This document shows positions 28,601-34,019 of a stretch of DNA of 64,000 nt, piece after piece. Both the position numbers and the translations under genes were made by a program. The stretch lies in NCBI GenBank assembly GCA_944474755.1, contig OX104124.1, positions 22,914,452 through 22,978,451 on the forward strand, read 5' to 3'. How positions within the stretch are numbered: the stretch's first letter is position 1; the number at the start of each line of letters is the position of its first letter. This stretch comes from Limnoperna fortunei. Taxonomy: Eukaryota; Mollusca; Bivalvia; Mytilida; Modiolidae. Below the pieces are notes generated by a model. It saw nothing but the letters and a program-made list of their open reading frames with translations, ran no database searches and was not told the origin of the DNA.

Positions 28601-31600
28601 GTACTAGTTAGTAGTTGTACCTACATGTACACATAATGTATATAACAATTCTCTTATACTTTAATACTTAAAAGAATTAAATATAACAGTGGTTTACTTG
28701 AAACAACATGTTTTAAACTTTTGGGTGCGAAAATGTATGTGTTTTTGTGAATATATTTTTTTAAGTATTGTTTCCTGGAACACCACTGTATGTGGACAAA
28801 GAAGGAAATTCTAACTTGCAAAAGAATGAAAACCAGTGGTGTTTTTTAGTATTTAAATATATTTTGTCTATAACAACACAAAATCGTAAGTGAAATAGAT
28901 TCTGAAAGATACTGTAACATACTTTTAAACAATGACTTACATTACAAACAACTAATTATTTGGATGTAATTAAATAATTTTAACTTGACGAAAGGGTTTT
29001 TCCTTGACCAAAATTAACATGGCTTTTCCAACTTTTATACTAAATTTTGTTTAATGTTTCCCAGTAACAAGTACTTGATACTAGTACATGTATTCTGAAA
29101 GAAAACAAATTTATCCATGTACATGTATAACTGAATTTCATTTAAAAAAATTGGTCAAAAGATTACAGAAATTATAGTTTATGTCAATACAGCGGATTAC
29201 ATCAACATGAAAAAAAACCACTTTATATTCCTCTAGTAAATCTACATTTAAATTCATTAGACAGTTGTTAAAAGTTGATGAAGTGTGGTTAATGTAAGAT
29301 TTGTTCAAAATAACACCATGTCCTTTTCAATGGTGAAATAACTACATTAAGAAATTTTACATATTATGTTAAATTTCATGCAGTAGTCTAGAGTCACTGT
29401 CATTAACCTGATGATCGCAACTTAAGTTACCATCATCTCAATACGGCGTTTTCATATCCGGTAAGTTTTTAAAACAGTATAAACTTGTTGCTGTCATTCT
29501 AAACATTGTTACTATGCCAAGGTATTTTTAAAGGTTATATCATTTTAATCAATTTTTATTCAAACCAGGAAAATAGAGAAACTAAAAAACCTCTTTGTAG
29601 CTCCGTCCATGAAAAAAAGGAACATTAACATTATTGTAGCTATGTCTTTTCCATGTGTAAACTATATCTTCTTTCTAATTTTGTGAAAGTGTGAATGATA
29701 TTTTAAACTTTAATAAATTCACAATATACACATGTACTAGAACATCTTGTCCATAAAGTTAGGCTGTAATGCTTGAGGCAAAAAGCCCCAAAGACAAGTT
29801 CTCAAAAACAAAAAAAAAAACAGTAGACAATGTTAAAAGAATTTATTTTAAAAATTTATCTTAGCTGCTTATGGAGTCAGTAGTCCTTTTTAATATTTAC
29901 TTTGTTTTTATGACAGAAATGGCATTAATTGATTTAATTTACTTTAGAAAGAGACCAAACCTTTTATAAAGGAGTGGGGGTTGCATACTTAATTAGCATT
30001 ACTATATAGCTAGTTTACACTAAAATACAGCTAAAATGCGAGCAACTCAATTTTTTTTATTCATGACGTTACTTCTGAGAATATAATTTATTATCCTGAC
30101 ATTGTCTAATAAATTGCATTCCAGAAGTCATGGGATGTTTTTCTCCAAATGTGTTGGTGACCTCACATAATTGAAATATGCCATACAAATGTCAGTTAGT
30201 GTTTCAGAGCTTGAGATTGCAAAAATTTTGAATGAAATTTTTATTGTTATTTTTTATATTATTGAAATCAAATTTATTTTTACATGTAAGTCTACATTTA
30301 AGTTCTTCAATATTTTCTCTCAGTTACCAAAATGAGTTTGTTATATGGATCACACAACTTTTTTTTACAGACATGTTACAATACAGCTCACATCTGTTTG
30401 TTGTGTTCACTATTCATGCTATTAAAAAGTTGTGTATTATTTTCCCCAAAAGATCATAATCAGACATAACCTGGCCATGGCATATTTGGTGGTCAAAAGT
30501 TTTGGTGTTAACTTAGGCAGAGGTATAGAATTGTGTTTTTCCAAATTTAACAATAGGTATCAAGGGAATAATTTGGATTTTTTAGGACACTGGCGCAGGA
30601 AAGGAAATGTTTGTCCTACTAGTATAATCAACATGAACACCGTTATGGCTCGCCATAGTACAGGTCACACCAATATTTGAATCCAGGTCTGTTTGCCCTA
30701 AAACATGTTTACATGTACACTAGTACTTGTTCACCCTAAATACCTGTTCGCCCTGAGTCAGTTTGCCCATATGTTTGGTATATATATTTATTTAAGATGT
30801 TTTATATAATAATGATAAATTAAATGCAAAAGATATTTGAACCACTGTTGTGTTTGTTGTCTGTCAACATAAAGAATTATTTTGAAATGTTGTTTTGTTT
30901 TGTTTATTGCACGATATACACAAGTTGTTATCCATGTTGGATGAGGAACATCCATGCTTGCTTGCTTGGGGAGTTTTTTACGTCCTACACCGACAACTTA
31001 ATGCCCTTGGTCCGACGGAAACATCCATTTTTTCTGGTAGCTTATATACTACTCATAGTACTCGACATCCAAGCTAACTAAATTTGTTTTAAAAATTCAT
31101 TTTTAACAAATTAATTATTACACTAAAACTAATTGACCCATTTCCAGTTTTCCATGATTTATCTCCCCTTTTACTTCCTGTTAAAAAAAGTATGGCTATC
31201 ATCAGTGAAAAATTTTGATATTGAAATAAAGATTTTGCATTGTTTTTTGTATTATTTGTTTATGCCAATTAAATTTTTATCTAATTGACCTCATAAGCAG
31301 ATGTTACCATAGCCATAGGCAACAAGTGAGTTTAAATATTAGAACACTGATGTTACTGGTAAGCTTGTTTAATTAAGCCATAAAACAGCTGGGGTTCTAC
31401 CTAAGATTAGCATCAGGTAAATTGGGGGATAAACATCGGTTAATTTATTAGCGATCATGTTTACACAGCAGGGTTTTTTTTTTATAACATCCTCACTGAT
31501 ATTGACACCTGTCATTCGCATGAAGCGTAAAAATTAGCAAAAACAATTCACGTCTTTCCATATGCGCGCCACCTACCGGTAACATGTTCGGTAACTCTAG

Positions 31601-33918
31601 TTTACATGTAAGACTGTAGTTGGTATACAAGCCATAACATAAATCTGTCACACTATACCTTCAATAAACAACTAATTGGCACCTACCTAGGTGAAAACCC
31701 CATTAAATAAAAAGGGATATTAAAATAGGTATCAGATATACAGACTTTGCAAACTTTTGTCAAATAAAAATGTGTATTTAAAAACTCCTAATTTATAAGT
31801 ATACACAAGAAGTGTTAACACATGAACTGTGGTTAATAAGCTGCTAATAAATTGTTAGTATAAATTACTTTCCCACTTTGTGCCCCAAGGAAATTAATTA
31901 CCTGTTCATCGGATGCAAGATACTACACCTGGCTGCCAGTTAGATAAAGGTGATTTTTATTTTGGTGTCAACGAATATATGTGCAATGTAAATGACATAA
32001 ATGTATTACTTGTACATGTAATTAGAAGTCTCTGATGTATGTGAGCACAGATTTCAATAGGTTGACAGTTATCAGTTACGGATAATTGAGTGATTACATA
32101 TGCCTATAATAAAAAAATGTCCCACTGAGAAGCTTCCTGTACAGGTGAATGGTGTTAATTGGTACACGTGCAATTTAGTAATATTTACCATGGGAAAATG
32201 TATTGTTTGTTTCGGATACGACCTTCCAAGGTATATTTAACCCACATGTTTTAGGATAAGCATTTTCCAAATTGCAGTCATAGGTTTAGTGGAATATGGC
32301 AAAAATAAAATAGCTTAATCATGTTAATATTATTTCCTTTTTTATTTTGTTTTAAGAAAATTATTGCAACCCAGAAAGGAGCATCGTTTTATTGCAGACA
32401 TGTAGAGATGTATTAACACGTGATTTCAAGTCTTATGAAAGAATGCTCCTCCCATGATCGTTGTTTTTCATTTAAAAATGAAGAGACAAAGTGTATGGCA
32501 TATAAATCCTTAGTAAGATCTAACCTCGAGTACTGCTCTACAATTTGGTCACCTCACACCAAAAAACAAAAAGAACAAGTAGAAAAAGTGCAACGTAGAG
32601 CAGCACGCTACATAACTGGCAGATATCACAACACTAGCAGTGTCAGTTCTATGTTGGACCACCTCCACCTACCTTCTTTAGAAACCCGAAGAAATGTAGC
32701 AAAAGTCACCATGAGCTACAAAATTACACATCACTTAGTTGGCATTGACCCAAACCTTTATCTAAAACCATCTACTACACATTTCAGTACACGACACAGT
32801 CACAATCTTCAATTTCAACTATTCTCTACTTCAACTGATTACTTTAAATACAGTTTTTTCCCCCACACAGTAGTTCTCTGGAATGCCTTGCCCCCAGGCA
32901 TTGTTGCAGCTCCTACACTGGGGCAGTTTAAAACTCTGATCCAGTCACACCCTATCTAATTTCATTTTTACTACCCAAACCTCTGTAAATAACCATGTAA
33001 ATATGTTAAAAGTATTATTTCAGTATATGTTTAACTGGTACTTTTGTCTTGTTTTTTTTTTTTTATTTTTCAATTCGTTTAACGTTCTGTCTGTTCACGC
33101 CGTTGCGTAGTCGTCACTAATGACGGTGCAATGTACTATGTAGATGTAGATGTAGATGTTTCCCGCCACACCTATTGATTGGATTGTAATAGGTGTGTTG
33201 CTTTTGATACACGGGGCCACCGACCTGTCAATTAAGTCAATCACATCAGGCGTTCAAAGGAATGACAATTGACACTGAATACTCGCATTGTGCATGTCCG
33301 ATTGTTGTTTAATTTCTATACAATTATATTATCTGTCAAATGAACAATTGTGTGAACCCAAAAATAAAACTGGAACGTCACAATAACGAGGTCAAATATG
33401 TTGCAAAACAATTTTTTATGGTTTTTAATGCATTGGAAATAAGTATTTTCTCACTGAAATTTAGTGGTAAGCATATACTGCATGTGCGAATCATACATGT
33501 AAATCGCGGTTACCCGCCCCTTTAAGGGAGGTAACACCACTTAATTCGTAATAGGTGAATTGTCCATTTCAAAAGTTTTCAACATGACATAGTGCAGCTA
33601 TAGCCGCAGTTTTAAGTACCGGAAGTGGACAATAGGTGGCGTTTTTTAACAGAGCCCATATCCAGCGCGAATGGACTCAGGGCGAACAGACCTATAGTAC
33701 GATAGGGCGAATATATATGTAACTAGAGCGAACGGACCCGATACCCCAATATTTCTTCAAAAATAATATTTTCACTCAGTTAAATTTGCATCTGTACATG
33801 TCACCTAACAGAGTCTGAGATGATAATGACATTCAACAATATGTAACCAACAGAAAACTCATATATAATTACCATCTACACTAAATGCATTGCCATCAAA
33901 CTCCTTTAACGAGGCCAT
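1480..33918 (-). CDS. GGT1: Gamma-glutamyltranspeptidase (GGT), type II membrane ectoenzyme; 12 exons, 3' end beyond window
   Basis: Joined coding exons (plus coordinates, transcript order): 33918-33873, 27386-27224, 20741-20639, 16417-16266, 14456-14333, 13027-12960, 12404-12331, 11230-11031, 7190-7097, 5111-4981, 2776-2688, 1632-1480. All phases close, giving about 465 residues. GGT enzymes cleave the gamma-glutamyl bond of extracellular glutathione and transfer or hydrolyse the glutamyl group; the precursor self-cleaves at a threonine into two subunits. Visible: cytoplasmic tail (residues 1-77), membrane segment (about 78-100), GGNAVDAA and SGIGG motifs (exon 4), substrate-binding Arg in FREMAP (about residue 175), GGLSVAVPGE (exon 6), ASGPVLL (exon 10), and the nucleophile in GTSHLS (about Thr449). 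The remaining small-subunit residues must lie left of position 1. Whether it is the GGT1 or another GGT paralogue cannot be told here. Identity is very secure; the exon 12 donor is less so. Confidence 0.95.
1633..2687. other. GGT intron 11, nothing recognised
   Basis: AT-rich sequence with decayed fragments of the interspersed repeats seen elsewhere (for example around 1920-2000, and 2330-2440 with GAA-rich runs). No exon or intact element seen. Confidence 0.55.
2688..2776 (-). CDS. GGT1: GGT exon 11
   Basis: Encodes AFKFGFAQQQQLGDPKFEPS then VQNATVKML, matching human AFRFAYAKRTLLGDPKF. ACAG acceptor, GAG|GTAAGT donor, phase 0 in and phase 2 out. Confidence 0.96.
2777..3569. other. GGT intron 10, unannotated part
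   Basis: No exon or intact repeat recognised before the SINE at 3570. Confidence 0.5.
3570..3804 (-). repeat. tRNA-derived SINE, diverged full-length copy
   Basis: Reads in minus orientation. It has the shared order: tRNA-like head (GGCCATTTGGTTAAG), body with Cs-rich CCTCCTGC..., and the segment equivalent to TGGCGTCCAGTTTTTATTG. Many substitutions relative to the copies at 12005 and 44169, so an old insertion. Confidence 0.8.
4313..4502. repeat. Foldback (palindromic) element, about 85-bp arms and 2-bp loop
   Basis: Left arm 4320-4404 and right arm 4407-4491 are reverse complements with a few mismatches, separated by 'aa'. Terminus resembles TAGGATAATAAATTGGGC. It would form a single long hairpin. 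Similar termini occur in the foldbacks at 56327 and 58157. Confidence 0.88.
4761..4976 (+). repeat. SINE whose tail abuts the exon 10 splice donor
   Basis: Plus-orientation copy preceded by an 18-G run at about 4743-4760. It lacks the first part of the tRNA-like head, then has the B-box-like GGTTTCGAGTC, the TTAATTGACAAG body, and the CAAACAAACAAAC tail ending at 4976. The tail overlaps the GTAAGT of GGT exon 10 on the other strand. Confidence 0.88.
4981..5111 (-). CDS. GGT1: GGT exon 10
   Basis: Encodes QTLISVPAPASGPVLLSIMN then ILEGYNFGPQDR, matching human LYMPSAPLSGPVLALILNIL. TTTTAG acceptor, CAA|GTAAGT donor, phase 1 in and phase 0 out. The CAAAC-repeat tail of a SINE inserted in the opposite orientation overlaps the last two bases of the donor hexamer. 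Confidence 0.96.
5112..6603. other. GGT intron 9, mostly unannotated
   Basis: AT-rich. A decayed plus-orientation SINE remnant lies at about 6190-6330 (gagtggtc, gttcaagtc, tactctagcttactcc segments). No exon found. Confidence 0.5.
6604..7140 (-). repeat. 59-bp minisatellite made of exon 9 end plus splice donor (about 9 copies)
   Basis: The unit on the minus strand runs GAAGTGAGGGATGTTGT...TTACCATG|GTAAGTAAAGGTC. The copy at 7097-7140 is the real exon 9 terminus; about eight further copies lie downstream in intron 9. Most contain the palindrome ACTTACCATGGTAAGT, so a GTAAGT donor motif is present on both strands. The farthest copy (about 6604-6660) is degenerate and has lost it. Confidence 0.93.
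7097..7190 (-). CDS. GGT1: GGT exon 9 (3' end amplified as a 59-bp array)
   Basis: Encodes VNDDTGTKTLTASDLKNYKV then EVRDVVKTTYH, matching human GGIVTAEDLNNYRAEL. CAG acceptor; donor CATG|GTAAGT lies inside the 16-bp palindrome ACTTACCATGGTAAGT. The last 37 or so exon bases plus the donor are repeated about eight more times downstream in the intron. Confidence 0.95.
7191..7684. other. GGT intron 8, first part
   Basis: No exon or intact repeat recognised. Confidence 0.5.
7685..8753 (-). repeat. SINE split by a non-autonomous DNA transposon
   Basis: The minus-orientation SINE body occupies 7685-7858 and its tRNA-like head 8651-8753. The two halves are continuous with the SINE consensus once the insert at 7859-8650 is removed, so the SINE is older than the insert. 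Confidence 0.88.
7859..8650. mobile_element. hAT-like non-autonomous element (MITE), 792 bp, inside a SINE
   Basis: Terminal inverted repeats C[A/G]GGGATCGACATTAAC at both ends (7859-7875 and 8634-8650). Several subterminal copies of CGGACAAGTA in both orientations near the ends resemble transposase-binding repeats. CTATA flanks both sides (7854-7858, 8651-8655) as a short target duplication. No coding capacity. The CAGGG start resembles hAT elements, though an 8-bp duplication is not evident. Confidence 0.82.
8754..10777. other. GGT intron 8, repeat-rich, no exon
   Basis: Decayed repeat ends with gattgattgatt runs at about 8928-8990 and 9400-9470. An old 'ggccataactccc...gacagacagacagg' repeat lies at 9110-9310. 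A two-copy direct repeat of about 70 bp (gggcctc..cagccacctgggg) lies at 9680-9815, then a GC-richer stretch at 9890-10000. No gene supported. Confidence 0.55.
10778..11017. repeat. Interspersed repeat, copy 1 (240 bp)
   Basis: Shares about 230 bp with 28065-28294, from AAAAAACTGAATC to GGTGACCCCTG. The inner part has inverted GACTTCTCCCT / AGAGAGAAGTCAC segments. It ends 8 nt before the exon 8 donor hexamer. Family unknown. Confidence 0.85.
11031..11230 (-). CDS. GGT1: GGT exon 8
   Basis: Encodes RGLNRVDKKYFIGTKLGEIY, then a stretch including QEGMTIKNLDLADTL and DGELTQSILDA. The acceptor at 11232-11231 (TTGTAG) is chosen over a nearer AG at 11193-11192 because it restores 13 residues and makes the spacing between the conserved blocks equal to that of human GGT1. 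Donor GCA|GTGAGT. An interspersed repeat ends 8 nt from the donor hexamer. Confidence 0.93.
11550..11664 (-). repeat. SINE fragment (tail half only)
   Basis: GTTTGTTTGAATGGTGTTTATG...CCAGTTATTGCGGGAGGAAG: the tail and body of the minus-orientation SINE, lacking the tRNA-like head. Confidence 0.85.
12005..12273 (-). repeat. tRNA-derived SINE, nearly full-length copy
   Basis: From the GTTTGTTTGTTTG tail (12005) to a tRNA-like head ending GGCCACTGAGGCCCC (minus reading: GGCCGAGTGGTCAAGG, B box GGTTCGATTC). The head resembles tRNA-Leu/Ser. The best-preserved reference copy in this window. Confidence 0.92.
12331..12404 (-). CDS. GGT1: GGT exon 7
   Basis: Encodes LPWKSVVKPAADLARNGFKV then TKSL, matching the human LPW...LARQGFPV stretch. 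The acceptor (TTTAAG) is AAG-type with a weak pyrimidine tract; the donor is G|GTATGT. Phase 2 in, phase 1 out. Confidence 0.95.
12405..12959. other. GGT intron 6 with a GATT simple repeat
   Basis: Contains a (GATTGATT)n run with interruptions at about 12511-12568. Otherwise AT-rich, nothing recognised. Confidence 0.6.
12960..13027 (-). CDS. GGT1: GGT exon 6
   Basis: Encodes GGLSVAVPGEVKGMEMAHKK followed by YG, nearly the family consensus GGLSVAVPGE. CAG acceptor, AG|GTAAGT donor, phase 0 in and phase 2 out; the split codon gives the Arg before LPW. Confidence 0.97.
13380..13680. repeat. Interspersed repeat ending in a GACA run and hairpin
   Basis: Starts near CAATACCCCCGCTTCGCTTTC and ends with (GACA)n (13596-13623), then a GGGTGATTCCTATATACCCC / GGTGGGTATA hairpin. 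The inner sequence resembles the 'gagttgca..gacggacagacagaca' tails at 9240-9310 and 16140-16190. Element type not assigned. Confidence 0.6.
14333..14456 (-). CDS. GGT1: GGT exon 5 (substrate-binding arginine)
   Basis: Encodes GGFMMVHDHKTHEAKVFDF followed by REMAPQTARRNMF. The Arg of FREMAP corresponds to the family's glutamate-carboxylate-binding Arg (human Arg107 in NAREVAP). GATAG acceptor, TAT|GTAAGG donor, phase 2 in and phase 0 out. Confidence 0.96.
14457..15479. other. GGT intron 4, first part
   Basis: AT-rich; no exon or intact repeat recognised. Confidence 0.5.
15480..16210. repeat. Decayed tandem interspersed repeat ending in GACAGACGGAC
   Basis: Two to three diverged units with 'aattctaccaaatatcaaagcaatc' and 'agatgtgtcaacaagatctaccattg' segments (for example 15715-15780 and 15970-16030). 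It closes with a GACAGACAGACGGAC run at about 16158-16180. No coding capacity. Confidence 0.55.
16266..16417 (-). CDS. GGT1: GGT exon 4 (large subunit start)
   Basis: Starts IGSSGAVASDSTECSNIG and contains GGNAVDAA and HASGIGG, the hallmark opening of the GGT large subunit. TTTTAG acceptor, GG|GTAAG donor, phase 0 in and phase 2 out. The split codon makes a glycine, giving a run of glycines before the next exon's FMMV. Confidence 0.96.
16656..16932. repeat. Near-perfect 52-bp inverted repeat with 173-bp spacer
   Basis: Arms 16656-16707 and 16881-16932 are reverse complements with one mismatch. They start GAAAGTGTCAATATTGTTAT. It lies just upstream of the ribozyme-bearing tail at 16980-17145 and may belong to the same element. 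Confidence 0.88.
16980..17145 (+). mobile_element. Penelope-like element tail (putative)
   Basis: Sequence around the hammerhead-like motif is followed by AATAAACATAGACTGTTGC and GAAGTGTTGTTGTCAATCC, a layout I associate with the ends of Penelope-like retroelements. No reverse transcriptase is visible, so this is at most a remnant. Confidence 0.5.
17060..17102 (+). ncRNA. Hammerhead-ribozyme-like motif
   Basis: Core CTGATGA (17065-17071), then stem II GGCAG/CTGCC capped by a GAAA tetraloop (17073-17086), then GAAA (17087-17090), then a tiny stem III loop ACTAGT ending in the GTC cleavage triplet (17094-17096). This is the order of a type I hammerhead with minimal stem III. Stem I pairing (TTGTC with GATC) is weak, so activity is uncertain. 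Confidence 0.6.
17146..17845. other. GGT intron 3, middle part
   Basis: AT-rich with repeated 'tatacagtc..accacagcacc' phrases (also at 16460-16640), suggesting a decayed tandem array of about 120-150 bp units. A decayed GGACGGACAGACTGATCCC repeat tail lies at 17650-17700. No exon. Confidence 0.45.
17850..18162. repeat. Two-copy tandem duplication, about 163 bp
   Basis: 17850-18012 and 18014-18162 share AGAAATAAATATCACATT, AATGAGAGTAAAGGAGTTAA and ATTCTGACAGTTGAT blocks in the same order. Confidence 0.8.
18165..18310. repeat. Interspersed repeat fragment related to 21955-22170
   Basis: Shares GGGACACAGATGC, ACTAAATGAAGTCCCAAAC, GGAAGTA.TTGTCCGACA and GACATGAGTAAAACT..ATGCC with 21955-22170, but lacks the middle about 70 bp. 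Confidence 0.75.
18311..19739. other. GGT intron 3, distal part, nothing recognised
   Basis: AT-rich; no exon or intact repeat seen. Confidence 0.5.
19740..20111 (+). mobile_element. Hairpin-ended element A, single-core copy (372 bp)
   Basis: Head GTGTGGACACAGAAAAACG plus GTCTCGCCTGC, one copy of the 146-bp core, a GC-rich trinucleotide stretch (CGCCGCCACCGCCGC), and a terminal hairpin TGTCTCGCCT...AGGTGAGACA. Same head and tail as 22589-25022. Confidence 0.88.
20112..21112. other. Intron sequence around GGT exon 3
   Basis: Apart from exon 3 (20639-20741), nothing recognised. Confidence 0.5.
20639..20741 (-). CDS. GGT1: GGT exon 3 (signal-anchor membrane segment)
   Basis: TTTCAG acceptor and CAG|GTAAG donor. 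It encodes QTSHGLK, then about 23 hydrophobic residues (IIVGVAVGFSILVTVALVLT), then IYLGHGQ. A basic residue precedes the hydrophobic run, which suits a type II signal-anchor that leaves the enzyme domain outside the cell. Its position directly before the GGT catalytic domain matches the family. Confidence 0.92.
21113..21946 (+). mobile_element. Hairpin-ended element B with about 160-bp tandem core
   Basis: Head AAAAGCCGAGTTGCC; four to five tandem units of about 160 bp each holding GTGACCTTGA(C/A)CTT and TTATGGTCCGGAAA; a C-rich stretch (CCCGGCCGCCCGCCCGC); and the terminal hairpin AGCCGAGTT...AACTCGGCT (21914-21943). Same architecture as element A, different sequence. Confidence 0.85.
21955..22170. 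repeat. Interspersed repeat with poly-C, fuller copy of 18165-18310
   Basis: GGGACACAGATGCACCTGC to GACATGAGTAAAACTGAATG followed by a run of about 13 C (22140-22153). Confidence 0.75.
22360..22535 (-). repeat. SINE fragment lacking the tRNA-like head
   Basis: Tail GTTTGTTTGAATCTTG through the TTTTTATTGGGGGAGGAAG body to CCCTGCCTACAAT; the head is missing. Confidence 0.88.
22589..25022 (+). mobile_element. Hairpin-ended element A, expanded copy (about 15 cores, 2.4 kb)
   Basis: Same head and tail as 19740-20111. The core is a 146-bp unit repeated about 15 times; the phrase CATCCTACCATG recurs every 146 bp from 22855 to 24753. Units are almost identical. Each holds GAGGTCAAGGTCAGGTGAC. The tail has a (CGC/CCG)n run then the hairpin GCGACTTTCGTCGC inside TGTCTCGCC...GGCGAGACA. 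Confidence 0.92.
25023..26235. other. GGT intron 2, nothing recognised
   Basis: AT-rich; no exon, no intact repeat. Confidence 0.5.
26236..26665. repeat. 73-bp minisatellite, about 6 copies
   Basis: The unit starts GTGGCAGTAAGCGAGAGGCC and contains GACAGAACAACAGGGCTCAT. Units differ by a few bases; the last (from 26608) is degraded. No exon overlaps. Confidence 0.92.
26666..27223. other. GGT intron 2, last part
   Basis: AT-rich, nothing recognised. Confidence 0.5.
27224..27386 (-). CDS. GGT1: GGT exon 2 (cytoplasmic N-terminal extension)
   Basis: TTTTTAG acceptor and CT|GTAAGT donor, phase 1 in and phase 2 out. It encodes an acidic start (DKDDLISSDDGP), then a Gly/Ser/Arg-rich stretch with repeated VIGKGG, VIGSRG and IAGSRG motifs. 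It lies before the membrane segment, so it should be cytoplasmic. Human GGT1 has only a few residues there, so this exon is an extension without a family counterpart that I recognise. Confidence 0.88.
28065..28294. repeat. Interspersed repeat, copy 2 (230 bp)
   Basis: Second copy of the 10778-11017 repeat, same orientation, with moderate divergence and small indels. It lies in GGT intron 1. Confidence 0.85.
28295..30671. other. GGT intron 1, unannotated part
   Basis: AT-rich with ACATGTAC-rich patches. No exon with a suitable phase and no intact element seen. Confidence 0.45.
30672..33752. repeat. Diverged inverted repeats (about 105 bp) 3.1 kb apart
   Basis: 30672-30776 and the reverse complement of 33656-33752 share AATATT, GTCTGTT(T/C)GCCCT, and CTGTTCGCCCTGAGTC. 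They may be the ends of one decayed DNA element (with a LINE fragment inside) or two opposite copies of one short element rich in TTCGCCCT. Confidence 0.55.
32420..33163 (+). mobile_element. 5'-truncated non-LTR retrotransposon (LINE), RT C-terminal end
   Basis: An open frame at 32420-32959 encodes the C-terminal part of a CR1/L2-type LINE reverse transcriptase: SLVRSNLEYCSTIWSPHTKK, EKVQRRAARYITG, a SLETRR.VAK segment and a terminal WNALPPG block. It stops at 32957-32959. A short 3' UTR follows and ends in (GTAGAT)n at about 33139-33160. The front of the element, including RT catalytic motifs, is absent. It sits in GGT intron 1 on the opposite strand. Confidence 0.85.
33873..33918 (-). CDS. 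GGT1: GGT exon 1 (start codon)
   Basis: ATG at 33918-33916 opens MASLKEFDGNAFSVD and ends in phase 1 at a GTAATT donor. The split codon G|AT restores Asp and joins in frame to the acidic start of exon 2. I chose it because it is the only ATG-led stretch found in the 6.5 kb upstream of exon 2 with the needed phase and a donor. No similarity to other GGTs is expected in this cytoplasmic tail, so the support is phase, donor and acidic continuity. Confidence 0.72.
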
Positions 33919-33987
33919 ATGATATATGCAGATGTTAATTTGTTGACAAATATTAAAACGGAGTAATCCCCCTTGGTTGTTGAGATA
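33919..33987 (-). promoter_or_regulatory. GGT 5' leader between start codon and LINE insertion
   Basis: The 69 bases upstream of the GGT ATG before transposon-derived sequence begins. No TATA box or clear acceptor is visible. Either the leader is contiguous here and transcription starts nearby, or the leader and promoter lie beyond the inserted LINE, from 36692 rightward. Confidence 0.35.
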
Positions 33988-34019
33988 GGCTTCCGGTCCG
34001 AAGATAGAATATGTCAAGT

